Positions 33,957-42,996 of a stretch of DNA of 64,000 nucleotides are shown piece by piece. Position 1 is the stretch's first letter. Each line of letters starts with the position of its first letter. This DNA is from Virgibacillus halotolerans (GTDB lineage Bacteria; Bacillota; Bacilli; Bacillales; Amphibacillaceae), in NCBI RefSeq assembly GCF_016908515.1, contig NZ_JAFBEA010000008.1, positions 103,472 to 167,471 on the forward strand. The letters are read 5' to 3'. The notes under the pieces are model-generated. The model was not told the origin of the DNA, ran no database searches, and saw only the letters and a program-made list of their open reading frames with translations. The position numbers and the translations under genes are program-made.

Positions 33957-34029
33957 GATTTATAAATCGATTTGCAAATCCAAATCACTAATTTATTTAT
34001 ATTATACGATTTAGAAATCCAAATTGCAA
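33957..34029 (-). promoter_or_regulatory. Promoter with three GATTTNNAAATC operators
   Basis: The promoter on the minus strand is TTGCAA (34024-34029), 17 bp, TATAAT (34001-34006). The 12-bp palindrome GATTT-NN-AAATC occurs three times: 33957-33968, 33969-33980 and 34008-34019. The last fills the -35/-10 spacer and the first two abut each other behind the start point. This is a typical autorepression layout. Confidence 0.85.
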
Positions 34030-34222
34030 TGGTAAATATTAAATTTTTAAAAAATTAAAATCCAGAATTAAGAAATAGTTTTGGATTAGTTATAAGTTCT
34101 TTCACAGAAAAATACCGTCATCTCTTCTACTCCTAGCCTTTCCCCCTATTATTAGCCTACAGGCAAGTATCAAGGGGTCACGCCTGGACTATCATAGGGA
34201 TATATGCCCGGAAACTAAAAAA

Positions 34223-34261
34223 GCATCAAGATTTCTGCCATAATCGGCTAAAATCTTGATG
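34223..34261. terminator. Bidirectional terminator
   Basis: GCATCAAGATTT and AAATCTTGATG form an 11 to 12 bp stem flanked by A6 and T6. It could end the transcript of the RidA-type gene or plus-strand readthrough. Confidence 0.75.
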
Positions 34262-34287
34262 TTTTTTCATCTGCGCTGTTAAAAAAA

Positions 34288-34316
34288 GGCTGTCTCAATT
34301 TTCATTTGAGACAGCC
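34288..34316 (-). terminator. Terminator behind the triple RidA gene
   Basis: GGCTGTCTCAA and TTGAGACAGCC form an 11-bp perfect stem with A7 on one side and CCTTTTTT on the other, 80 bp after the stop codon. Confidence 0.85.
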
Positions 34317-34395
34317 CCTTTTTATGAATAGGATATGCGATTTCGGATTCACCATCGGCATTAACAAGTAACTTGTATTTACAAATAAATGCCTG

Positions 34396-35667
34396 TTATG
34401 CTTTTCGAGGTGTTCCTTCAGCGTTTGCTACAATTACATCGATTTGGACCAAAGCATCTTTAGGTAAAGCTGATACGCCAACCGTTCTTCTTGCAGGAAC
34501 ACCGCCTGGGAAGAATGTTTTGTAAGCTTCGTCTACAGCATCCATATCTGCAATGTTCTTAAGGAAGATATTTACTTTAACCACATCGTCCATCGCGTGA
34601 TCGATACTTTCTACAATTGCCTTGATATTCTTCAAGCTCTGTTCGGTCTGCTCTTTTACACCACCAGCTACCAATTCACCAGTTTTTGGATCCAAAGGCA
34701 ATTGAGCTGAAAGGTGATTGTAATGAGAGAACGCTACAGTTTGTGTAGATAGGGAACTCTTTGGTGCATTTTCAGTGTTGTTTGCCCATATAACGATTCC
34801 ATGTCTATCTTCAACAGCTTGTGGAGGTGTACCATCACCGTGTGAAACCACTGCTTCAATTTGTACTAAAGCATCCATAGGTAAAGCTGAAGCTGCAACT
34901 GTTGTCCGTGCAGGGACATAGGCTACGGCTCTAGCGATAGCCGAGTCTGGGAAAAATGTCGTATAAACTTCATTTACGGCTTCAGTATCCGAGAGGTTTT
35001 TAAGGAAAATATTGATTTTAACAATATCATCAAAAGGAACGTCGATACTTTCTAAAATTGCCTTGATATTTTTTAAAGCCTGTGCAGTCTGCTCTTTTAC
35101 ACCGCCAGCAACCAATCTTCCAGTTTGTGGATCGATAGGTAATTGAGCTGAAAGATTATTGTAATGCGAGAAAGACACTGTTTGTGTAGATAAAGAACTT
35201 GTTGGTGCATTTGCCGTGTTATTTGTAAGCTTAATGAGGTCGCCTGCTTGTGGTGCGTTAGGAATTGTACCTTCACCGTGTGACACCACTGCTTCAATTT
35301 GTACCAAAGCATCCATAGGTAAAGCTGCAACTGCAACTGTTGTCCGTGAAGGAACATAGGTTGGGAAGAACGTTTTATAAACTTCGTCTACAGCGTCAAC
35401 ATCTTTGATATCCTTAACGAATACAGTGATTCTAACGATATCGCTCATAACATGATCGATGCTGTCTACAATTGCCTTGATATTTTTAAAGCTCTGTTCA
35501 GCTTGCTCCATTATACCACCAGCTACCAATTTACCAGTTTTTGGGTCCAAAGGTAATTGAGCTGAAAGATAATTGTAATGAGAGAAAGCTACAGTTTGTG
35601 AATATAGACCGTTACCGTTTGGAGCATTTTCCGTATTTCTTGCTGATACTGCGTTATAGTTACTCAT
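34396..35667 (-). CDS. Triple RidA (YjgF/YER057c/UK114) domain protein
   Basis: A 423-residue chain of three RidA domains (about 1-130, 145-280 and 290-420), each with TQTVAFSHYN-x-LSAQLP, DP-x-TG-x-LVAGG and AVVSHGEGT-like ends. RidA proteins are normally about 125 residues and trimerise; they hydrolyse reactive enamine/imine intermediates from PLP enzymes. The substrate-binding Arg is kept in all three (PSRTTV, PARTTV, PARRTV). The Glu of the QIEAVV motif is Asp in domain 3. Domain 2 carries a 9-residue insertion (SAIARAVAY). ATG after AAGGAGA. One chain could fold as an intramolecular trimer. Confidence 0.93.
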   Translation of the reverse strand: MSNYNAVSARNTENAPNGNGLYSQTVAFSHYNYLSAQLPLDPKTGKLVAGGIMEQAEQSFKNIKAIVDSIDHVMSDIVRITVFVKDIKDVDAVDEVYKTFFPTYVPSRTTVAVAALPMDALVQIEAVVSHGEGTIPNAPQAGDLIKLTNNTANAPTSSLSTQTVSFSHYNNLSAQLPIDPQTGRLVAGGVKEQTAQALKNIKAILESIDVPFDDIVKINIFLKNLSDTEAVNEVYTTFFPDSAIARAVAYVPARTTVAASALPMDALVQIEAVVSHGDGTPPQAVEDRHGIVIWANNTENAPKSSLSTQTVAFSHYNHLSAQLPLDPKTGELVAGGVKEQTEQSLKNIKAIVESIDHAMDDVVKVNIFLKNIADMDAVDEAYKTFFPGGVPARRTVGVSALPKDALVQIDVIVANAEGTPRKA

Positions 35668-36569
35668 GATAATATTCTCCTTTTAGATAATTCTTTAATA
35701 AATATGTTTATTAACTTTGGCTTCGCACCGAAAAAAACCCGGTCTAAACCATGGTTCCGTGTTCGTACAAAACCGCAACAAGCTAAGCGAATAGCTGGCT
35801 GCACTCAGTACCGTATGACCCTTTGCGCTGCTGAAATCATTCGAATAGATGGCATCCGCTGAAGCATGGAGGTTTTCTTCAAATCGGCCGTGTCGCTGCT
35901 TCTCCTTGCAAAAGAGTTCCATTGCAACAATTACGATGCGTTCGTCGCACACCTCCATTGTCTTTTCATGGTACTTGTTGATGGAGTGGAACGATGACAG
36001 AATCAGGATCGTCGGACTTTTGGCGATTTGTGCTATCAGCTTTGCGATGAAGTCAGTGATGGATTTGAAAATTGCTTTGGCTCAATCGATGGCGTTCTTC
36101 ACGCAGTTGAAAAAAACAATTCTCACTAGGCACAGACTTCGTTTTGGAGCAAGTGATGTTTTAGTTTAACTGCAGCTAGTTGTATCAAGGCTTTAATACC
36201 TGATTTCTGCTGCAAAACTTAAGTTGGTAACCCCTCGAGTGGTTACCAAGTTGCAATTATAGCAGATTTTTCTCGTTTTGACTACATGAAAGTTACTTTA
36301 TTCCAATATCTTTACTGAATAACAAAACTATCACTGATTTTCTTATATTATTAAGTCGTATCTTACACTAATATGCAAACCTATACCTTAACGCAAATAT
36401 CTCCTGTCCTGCATAATTGCGAGAACCCCCTCCACAAAAAAACCAAACCCGCATTCCACCATCAGAGTTGGAATATTTTTTTCCATAATAGAGAAAAGAT
36501 AAGCAGGACAAGGGATTGCATGAAAAAGACCCCGAATTCGCAAGTGCTTATTTTAGTTAGACAACACTA
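35668..36569. other. Intergenic stretch with a possible decayed insertion
   Basis: 35700-36170 is richer in GC than its surroundings. It holds overlapping frames on both strands; the minus frame near 35695-36060 lacks a family signature or ribosome binding site. An imperfect palindrome around CTCGAG (36222-36253, GGTAACC/GGTTACC arms) follows. A dead insertion is suspected but not shown. From 36443 to 36563 lies a short copy of the element described at 37807. Confidence 0.35.
36443..36563 (-). repeat. Short copy of CCAAACCCGCATTCC...TATTTTAGTTAGACA element
   Basis: The 15-bp left block CCAAACCCGCATTCC (36443-36457) and right block TATTTTAGTTAGACA (36549-36563) are the same as those at 37807-37821 and 38241-38255, in the same order. 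The interior differs in length (about 90 against 420 bp). The element abuts the 3' end of the next gene. Confidence 0.6.
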
Positions 36570-36860
36570 TTACGCTTTAAATGATAAACCTTCTTCTTCT
36601 AATGAAGTTCTCATAATTGGTAAGGAAGCTGGTCCAATACCATGGATTTTTAAAATTTCTTTTTCGGTATACTTTGAGAGTTTTTGCAAAGTATCAATCC
36701 TTTCGTGAACTAAGGCATTTCTAGCAGGTGAACTTAGTTTAGATAGGAAGCCACTTTCAGGTTTATTCTCTTTATCACAAACAGGGCAACTTGGACAATC
36801 ACTACTTTTGTAATACTTATGTCCTTTTTCACAAACCCTTAAGCTTTTTTCTGCTTTCAA
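36570..36860 (-). CDS. RNA polymerase alpha C-terminal domain-like protein with zinc-finger-like N-terminus
   Basis: A 96-residue protein. The N-terminal part CEKGHKYYKSSDCPSCPVCD looks like a zinc ribbon. The rest, SSPARNALVHERIDTLQKLS and EKEILKIHGIGPASLPIMRT, is the helix-hairpin-helix fold of the RNA polymerase alpha C-terminal domain. Such small proteins are annotated as alpha-CTD-like; the role is unknown. TTG start 5 bases after AGGAGGGG; the longer frame to 36899 includes that site and is rejected. Confidence 0.82.
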   Translation of the reverse strand: MKAEKSLRVCEKGHKYYKSSDCPSCPVCDKENKPESGFLSKLSSPARNALVHERIDTLQKLSKYTEKEILKIHGIGPASLPIMRTSLEEEGLSFKA

Positions 36861-36954
36861 AATAACCCCTCCTAATAAGTTCTGATTCAATTTTAACATG
36901 TTATTTTTCTCTACTTAGTTATACAATCCAATAAAAGCTCTTTATGTCTCTACT

Positions 36955-37033
36955 AAACAATTCTGCCCATTAACATAAGATACGATTACCCTTATTGAAT
37001 AATCGCACCTGTTACTCTATGTAGTTAGATAAA
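36955..37033 (-). repeat. Dispersed GC-rich repeat, minus-strand copy
   Basis: On the minus strand, right behind the stop of the next gene: AACAGGTGCGATTATTCAAT, AAGGGTAATCG and TTAATGGGCAG, close to the consensus of the family with its GATTNTTNAATAAGG centre. Confidence 0.7.
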
Positions 37034-37399
37034 TTATTCATTGGAAAGATCGTCAATCGCTTGAACGGCTAATTCCAATGATTTAATTCTTCTTTCCAAA
37101 AGCGTTCTTTGAGGACTACCTGCTTTTGACTTAGCATAAATGTTCTCAATTGATGGGAATAAACCAGTAAGGACATGGCGAGCTTCTGCTAAATCTTCCT
37201 GTGTGTAATGATGGGGTCTGTGATTCCAAACGTTTTCTAGTATGGCTAAGCCAATGTAAAGCGCTTTGAGTCGTTTCTTTATTAAAGTGGTACTTGCACC
37301 TTTCTGAGTCATCTGAGCCAAGGCCTTTTCGGATTTTCCGATTGTCGATTGGAAGGATTTTATTGATTCTAATTTATCTATATGTGATACGTTTTCCAT
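37034..37399 (-). CDS. Conserved small alpha-helical protein, unknown function
   Basis: Not recognised by name. 121 residues, soluble, mostly helical. Notable stretches are SFQSTIGKSEKALAQMTQKG, KKRLKALYIGLAILENVWNH and PQRTLLERRIKSLELAVQAI. ATG after AAAGAGGAC. It sits alone, behind a long stretch without genes, and is followed by a dispersed repeat. Confidence 0.7.
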   Translation of the reverse strand: MENVSHIDKLESIKSFQSTIGKSEKALAQMTQKGASTTLIKKRLKALYIGLAILENVWNHRPHHYTQEDLAEARHVLTGLFPSIENIYAKSKAGSPQRTLLERRIKSLELAVQAIDDLSNE

Positions 37400-37806
37400 G
37401 TTGGTACTGTCCTCTTTTCGTCACTAAATTATTTTGCTTGATACTTGATAAAATTATTAAGAACCTGATTTTACTCGCACTGTACCCTCTAACCATAGTT
37501 AGGGTATTAGCAGAGAAATTTTAATCATAAATATCATTTTACGTTAATCAAATTTATGGAGCAAAAGTGGCTTGTCTTCTTTCACTATACTGTCCTTAGT
37601 TTAAGAAAACTACTTCACAATCTCTATAACCTATGTCAATTTTACCCTATATTCAAAGTGTTTTAATCAGACAAATTTCCGAGTCACGCATCGCCTTTCT
37701 TTCCTCCTATCTCCATACTTCATAATATGGATTAAATATTACGAACCAAATTTAATTCTTCTTTCTAACTAAGTTACCTTAAAAAACTCTTGGTTTTTTC
37801 TCCGCC
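37400..37806. other. Intergenic stretch, nothing recognised
   Basis: AT-rich with no ORF of coding character and no clear terminator. Confidence 0.5.
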
Positions 37807-38255
37807 CCAAACCCGCATTCCTCCGTTTTTCGCTACTTTCCACCTATTTTTTCCCTTTTTTTCGGTTTTTAAATAAAGTCTTACGATAGTGGAGAGAAGA
37901 GATAATAGATAAAAGAATTAAGAGGAAAGACGGAAGAACAGCGTATAGAAGCGGTCCTTGGATATTCAGGAAAAACGATTGGAATGGCATTGAAAAACCA
38001 TTGGAAAGGCATGGGTAAAACAAGGTATATCAAAGGATCACGCCTGGTCCACCACCGGGGAAAATATTGGATTAGAAGCGGGTTTCCCTTCGGATTAGTA
38101 GCGGTTTTGGGCATAGAAAAATCCCGGGTTATATTGGATCAAATCCGGGATTATGTTGAAGCGGCTGTTGAAATAATAAGTGTTTATTTTAACGAAATCG
38201 TGCTGGAAATCGTAAGAATTTATTCTTTGTGATAAAAGTTTATTTTAGTTAGACA
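37807..38255 (-). repeat. Element bounded by CCAAACCCGCATTCC and TATTTTAGTTAGACA
   Basis: A 449-bp stretch more GC-rich than its flanks. Its two 15-bp end blocks recur at 36443-36563, and GCTGGAAATCGTAAGARTTTATT plus the right block recur at 41329-41379. It contains internal hairpins (AATCCCGGG...ATCCGGGATT near 38121-38153). A plus-strand frame (37984-38232) reads HWKGMGKTRYIKGSRLVHHR but has no ribosome binding site or known relative. A partial cousin of its middle (TCACGCCTGG...GGGA) lies at 34160-34200. Nature unknown. Confidence 0.5.
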
Positions 38256-38470
38256 TAGTAGATTATCCTCACTCATCGTTTATCATTCTACTAGCCCTCA
38301 TCTTCAATGTCTAATTAAGTATAACCTATCTACCGTTCTTGTATGAGTATAGGGAAGCAAGGTGTCTGGAGTCTTGCCACGCAGCCATCAAGCTAACAAA
38401 GATTGTGAAACTTCATTCAGTATGGGGGCGTTCCCTCTGCACAGGAAGTGACAGACACCCTACTAACATA

Positions 38471-38508
38471 AAAAGAGACGGATACCTTGTGAGTGTCCGA
38501 CTCTCTTT
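38471..38508 (-). terminator. Terminator of the FIMAH-domain protein gene
   Basis: On the minus strand AAAGAGAGTCGGACAC and GTATCCGTCTCTTTTT pair with few mismatches and end in TTTTTATG, about 80 bp after the stop codon. Confidence 0.7.
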
Positions 38509-38589
38509 CAATTATTGTATATTAATAGTGTCATTCACATACCTGAACCCTAATATGTTGCGAACTGAGAAAGTGACAGCTACCAGTGT

Positions 38590-41037
38590 TTAACTCGCCC
38601 TGTCTGATACATCCGCTTCCTGCCATTTCTGCAGCACGGCCTTTACATCAGCCTGCAGTAGTTGGTAAGCGTATTCAGACATCAACTGTTCGCTATAGTA
38701 ATGATCAAGCAAGACCTTGAATCCCTTCATATGTTTCACTACTTTTGCTTCTTTACCTACTTTTTCATAATCAGCGACCGCTGTCAGATGAATATTCAAG
38801 TGACGCACGACCAGCTCACCATTAAATTCCCCGTCCTGAACCAGCTGTTCAACCGTTTCCATGATTTCCAGTGCACTGGTTGCTCCCTCTGATACAACAG
38901 CAAAGTCATCTGCGGATTGCGGTTTCAACAAATACGTATCATTGAACACGGAACCAATACCCGTAATCGTTAGTTGATCGCCTTCCTGATACTTTTTGAT
39001 GAAATCATTGTAGGCAAATCCTGAGCGATTATCAACACGAATTCTTGTCGTTGTGTCGCCGTTAACAGCATCAAATTCGAAGGTCCCATAAGCGTCAGAA
39101 TCCCCGATATTTTGTACTTGGACATGATTAAGTTTCAATAATTGCCCCTGATTGGAATCATCAACGGTTTCAACATTCTCCGGCTCCATTATCTCACCGT
39201 CACCCTTATCCGTAAATTTCATGATATCCTCTAATTCTTTTTCATGATTAAATGTTGTCCGTTTCGCCGATATTTGTACTTGTTGCCCCTTATGAAAATC
39301 TCCATCAGATGGGAACACATAAATGCCAGCCGTCTCATCCTGAAGATAGAAGCCCTTTCCGCCCCAAATTCCAGGTGTTGTGGTAATCACACCTGCAACC
39401 GTCACTAGTTCCCCGTCTGCAACCCCACGAGCGTCGGCAATGGATACCAGATCTGGAACAGTTGTTTCAAACGGTGGCAATGCTTCTACATCCACATCGT
39501 CAATGGACACCGATATCGTCTTCTCATTGTTTCCCTTTACTTTTAACCGAAGATTAGCATCTCCTGCATAATCCGGATTCAATTTCAAGGTCAGATCCTT
39601 GTGGGCTTGCCCTGTTGCATCTGCCGTAAGATTGAACGCCTCACTATATCCGGGATCCACGTCCCAGCCGCCCTCATTTTTAAAAGTAGCGAGTTGTTGA
39701 CCACCTGGTTTATAAATCCCGACTTTCAAATTAGAAATCGTTTCATCTGCTAAAAGATCATCCACCACAAGTCGAATTTGAAACTCGCTTTGATTGGGCA
39801 ATACCTCTTGATGGACAAAGTCATACGTTGGATTGGATACCTTTTCATCCGATCCGTAAGACCCGGGAGCAAATGTGCTTGGATTCCACCATTCATACCC
39901 ATCCTTTGGATCAGACCATGGTTCAGGTTCCGGTTCGGTTGATTTGGATGGATCCTCCTCAAAATCCTTCAATGGTGTCTTTTCACTGAGCGGGATTTCA
40001 CCCTCAAATGATGTATAATCTTCTTGTTCTGCCAGCCATTCTACGGTTTGGATTAAAAATGTCGCATTATCTCCCTCTCCCAAGAAACCGTCATAGGTCG
40101 TCTTTTTCGTCCCATTTTCCTCGCGAAGATACTTTGGTGTTGCATCCTCAACAGGTGATGAATCCCCAATAAAAGCTGCTTTTCCTTTGCCTAACTTTGA
40201 GATTGCTGCGAAAGCACCTTCATCGATACCGCCACCATTATAGACACCTTCGTCAACTGCCGAACCCCATTTCGGCGGATTTTCCGGCAAATAAATCAAT
40301 CCTTTTGCATGTTCCGGGTCAAGAATGGCAAGTGTTGCACCAGCATGCATCTCTACAACCCCGACATCTTTCGTCACCCCAAAGGACTCGTCCTCCGGTA
40401 CAACCGTTTCTCCGGACGTAACATCCCCGATTGCATTGGAGCGAAAGCGAATTCCAAAGTTTTCTCCTAACCAGTCTGTACTTGTTACCCCCTGCATTGC
40501 TTCCGAGTTCGCTTCCGCCTCTCCCATTCCTTTCGTAGGATCTTCAAATGCCCCGCGGCGATAGCCATTGAACACTTCACCAGCATCCCAACGGTTCAAG
40601 TTCCGATCAGCATTGTAATGATCCGCGATGAAAAAGATACTTCCACCACCACGGACATATTCAAGCATAACGTCCTGTTCTGATGCTTTGAAAGGATTGT
40701 TCGACTCCCCAAGCACAAATACATCGTAATCATTCAAATCAGCCAACGTAATAGCAGAATCCTTTCGCAATTCATCCACATCATACCCTTGTTGTGCAAT
40801 TCCATGGGCAAAATCGGAAAACGCCCCATCAATCACCCAATCAGCTGCACCCGCCGTTTCCCCGTGCGTATTGTCAAACAAGACCTTTCCTTTCAATTCC
40901 CCCTCATGCTCCACATGTGGAGCCGGATCATCCACCGTCTCTGCATATGCTGGGTCAATCGTCTGGTGCACAAAGACCGAAAACATCATAACAACCATCA
41001 TAGCAAACAAAAATTGTATTACTTTACGAACCTTCAA
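38590..41037 (-). CDS. Large secreted protein with GATase-like, OB-fold and FIMAH domains
   Basis: An 815-residue exported protein. Signal peptide with cleavage after DPAYA (about residue 32). Residues 45-350 form a DUF4350/glutamine-amidotransferase-like domain (VLFDNTHGE, VFVLGESNNPF, GGSIFFIADHYNADRN, FIGDSSPVED). A linker rich in Pro and Glu follows, then a beta domain with NPTYDFVHQEVL. Residues about 560-735 hold an OB-fold nucleic-acid-binding-like unit (VSIADARGVADGELVTVAGV, GFYLQDETAGIYVF) as in YhcR-type nucleases. A FIMAH helical domain (VRHLNIHLTAVADYEKVGKE) ends it. No nuclease residues were recognised. TTG start after GGAGGTGAGGGG. GC content is higher than in the genes to its left. 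Confidence 0.8.
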   Translation of the reverse strand: MKVRKVIQFLFAMMVVMMFSVFVHQTIDPAYAETVDDPAPHVEHEGELKGKVLFDNTHGETAGAADWVIDGAFSDFAHGIAQQGYDVDELRKDSAITLADLNDYDVFVLGESNNPFKASEQDVMLEYVRGGGSIFFIADHYNADRNLNRWDAGEVFNGYRRGAFEDPTKGMGEAEANSEAMQGVTSTDWLGENFGIRFRSNAIGDVTSGETVVPEDESFGVTKDVGVVEMHAGATLAILDPEHAKGLIYLPENPPKWGSAVDEGVYNGGGIDEGAFAAISKLGKGKAAFIGDSSPVEDATPKYLREENGTKKTTYDGFLGEGDNATFLIQTVEWLAEQEDYTSFEGEIPLSEKTPLKDFEEDPSKSTEPEPEPWSDPKDGYEWWNPSTFAPGSYGSDEKVSNPTYDFVHQEVLPNQSEFQIRLVVDDLLADETISNLKVGIYKPGGQQLATFKNEGGWDVDPGYSEAFNLTADATGQAHKDLTLKLNPDYAGDANLRLKVKGNNEKTISVSIDDVDVEALPPFETTVPDLVSIADARGVADGELVTVAGVITTTPGIWGGKGFYLQDETAGIYVFPSDGDFHKGQQVQISAKRTTFNHEKELEDIMKFTDKGDGEIMEPENVETVDDSNQGQLLKLNHVQVQNIGDSDAYGTFEFDAVNGDTTTRIRVDNRSGFAYNDFIKKYQEGDQLTITGIGSVFNDTYLLKPQSADDFAVVSEGATSALEIMETVEQLVQDGEFNGELVVRHLNIHLTAVADYEKVGKEAKVVKHMKGFKVLLDHYYSEQLMSEYAYQLLQADVKAVLQKWQEADVSDRAS

Positions 41038-41368
41038 AACCCCTCACCTCCGTTTTTATAATAAACTATCAATTCACACTTAATCCTATCACTACAACAA
41101 GACGCGAGCAATTGATATTTTGCCAAAATTCTAAAATGGTAGATTGTACCTGAATAGGACGACCTATTCCATCCCTTTGTCCATTGACAATATTCCTTAT
41201 CCCTTTACACTTTAAAATTCATAAAAAAAGGCTACTACCATGAAATAGTAGCAACCTTTTTGCTGGTATTCATCCAGCATCATTATACATATTTCTGTTA
41301 ATGATGCATCAAATTCGGATGGCTTGCTGGAAATCGTAAGAGTTTATTATTTTTAACGGATGTTTATT
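41038..41368. other. Intergenic stretch with terminator and repeat end
   Basis: Contains the rlmCD terminator (41223-41261) and the GCTGGAAATCGTAAGAG...AGTTAGACA block (41329-41379) shared with 38203-38255. Nothing else is seen. Confidence 0.5.
41223..41261 (-). terminator. Terminator of rlmCD
   Basis: On the minus strand GCTACTA and TAGTAGC form the stem core, extended by AAAAAGG and CCTTTTTTT with a 2-base bulge, about 110 bp after the stop codon. Confidence 0.7.
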
Positions 41369-42754
41369 TTAGTTAGACACTTTCTTCTCCAACCTTGTCA
41401 CGCACTCAATATGGTTCGTCTGTGGGAACATGTCTACAGGCTGTACTTCCTTCGTCTCATATCCGCCATCTTCAAGAATACGTAAGTCACGTGCTAATGT
41501 TGATGGGTTACAAGAAACGTATACGATCCGCTTCGGTTCCATCGCAATCATCGCTTCTAGGAAGTCTACTTCACAGCCTTTGCGTGGTGGGTCCACGACA
41601 ATGACATCTGGATTTAATCCTTGCGCCTTCCACCATGGCATGACCTTTTCCGCTTCGCCAACGACGAATTCAGCGTTTGTAATACCATTTAGCTTCGCAT
41701 TCATTTTGGCATCACTGATTGCTTCTGGAACAACTTCGACACCATAAACTTTCTTCGCCTTTTGCGCTAAAAATAGCGATATCGTACCGATGCCACAATA
41801 AGCATCAACAACAGTGTCCGTATGTTCAATTGCTGCATATTCCAGTGCTTTTTCGTATAACTTTTTCGTCTGTGGTGGATTTACTTGGTAAAATGATTTG
41901 GCAGAGATCGCAAAGCGAATATCGCCAATGGAATCATAAATATATTCCTCACCCCAGATTAGATTTGTCTTTCGGCCGAGGATAACATTCGTACGTTCTT
42001 TATTAACATTGTGCATAATTGATTTTACATGTGGGTATGTCTCTGTGAGCTCTTTAATCAATTGGTCTTTATGTGGCAATTTTTCTGTACGAGTGATGAT
42101 CACAATCATGGTATCGTTGGTTTCTCTTCCCGTTCGCACCATAATATGACGAAGGACACCGCGATCTGCCTTTTCATCATAGGATTTGATGCCAAGGCGA
42201 TCAGCAATCCTGCGCACCGCTTCGACCATCCGATCATTGACCTCGTCCTGAATCACACACGTTTCCATGTCCTCAATAATCCGATGACTTCTCTGCTGGT
42301 AAAAGCCTGTGATTAACGCACCATCTTTTTCACCGACAGGAATTTGGACCTTATTCCGATAGCGCCATGGATCTTCCATCCCTATCGTTGAATGGACGGG
42401 GACATGATCTAGGTGAGCAATTTTGCGCATGACGTTTTTAACCTGGTTTTGTTTCATTTCCAGTTGCATGTCATAGCTCATATGCTGGAGCTGGCAGCCA
42501 CCACATTGATAATAAACGTTACATGGTGGCTCGACACGCGCTTCACTTGGCTTGTCTACTTCAAGTAATTTCCCAAATCCGAAGTTTTTATTTACCTTTA
42601 CAACCTTAACCTGAGCCTTTTCACCTGGAAGGCCATAAGGAACAAAGAGTGGATAGCCATCAATTTTTCCAACGCCGCTTCCTTCATGTGTAAGGTCCTC
42701 AAACTCCAATGTGATTGTTTCATTCTTCTTTACTGGTGCTGTTTGCTTTGCCAT
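41369..42754 (-). CDS. rlmCD: 23S rRNA (uracil-5-)-methyltransferase RlmCD
   Basis: A 461-residue RumA-family methyltransferase; the B. subtilis counterpart YefA/RlmCD makes m5U747 and m5U1939 in 23S rRNA. Residues 10-65 are a TRAM domain (LTHEGSGVGKIDGYPLFVPY). The Fe-S type cysteines are in CNVYYQCGGCQLQHMSY. The SAM loop is VDAYCGIGTISLFLA, and the catalytic Cys and its motif are DPPRKGC and VYVSCNPSTLARDL. The last codons (VSN, stop) coincide with a dispersed repeat block. ATG near 42754 follows GGAAGAT. Upstream is dgkB, as in B. subtilis. Confidence 0.96.
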   Translation of the reverse strand: MAKQTAPVKKNETITLEFEDLTHEGSGVGKIDGYPLFVPYGLPGEKAQVKVVKVNKNFGFGKLLEVDKPSEARVEPPCNVYYQCGGCQLQHMSYDMQLEMKQNQVKNVMRKIAHLDHVPVHSTIGMEDPWRYRNKVQIPVGEKDGALITGFYQQRSHRIIEDMETCVIQDEVNDRMVEAVRRIADRLGIKSYDEKADRGVLRHIMVRTGRETNDTMIVIITRTEKLPHKDQLIKELTETYPHVKSIMHNVNKERTNVILGRKTNLIWGEEYIYDSIGDIRFAISAKSFYQVNPPQTKKLYEKALEYAAIEHTDTVVDAYCGIGTISLFLAQKAKKVYGVEVVPEAISDAKMNAKLNGITNAEFVVGEAEKVMPWWKAQGLNPDVIVVDPPRKGCEVDFLEAMIAMEPKRIVYVSCNPSTLARDLRILEDGGYETKEVQPVDMFPQTNHIECVTRLEKKVSN

Positions 42755-42960
42755 TATAATCTTCCTTTACGCGCTTGTTTGTGTAATCCTTATCTTATCA
42801 TAACCATTTTGAAAAATCATTTTGTGCTTGTGATGCAGCTAATTGGAAGGGAGATCATGCGATATCACATCTAAGTTGAGCGGTGGTATTATAAACTAAA
42901 GCAGCATCCCTACCTAGTTGAGCGCTAACACACCAAGCTTGAGCACAGCATATATAAATC

Positions 42961-42996
42961 AAAAAGAAGACTGCCATCTGCGTCAGTCTTCTTTTT
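42961..42996. terminator. Terminator overlapping the dgkB stop codon
   Basis: AAAAAGAAGACTG and CAGTCTTCTTTTT form a perfect 13-bp stem with a 10-base loop. The right arm covers the last codons of dgkB. It works in both directions by sequence. Confidence 0.85.

Noticed and set aside
35695..36169. Overlapping ORFs on both strands as a transposase
   Set aside because: No transposase motif, no ribosome binding site and no pair of end repeats; recorded only as a suspected decayed insertion.
37984..38232. Plus-strand 82-codon ORF as a gene
   Set aside because: No ribosome binding site and it lies inside a repeat element with a shorter copy that lacks the ORF.
41395..42316. Several plus-strand ORFs inside rlmCD
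   Set aside because: Shadows of the RlmCD reading frame, without ribosome binding sites.
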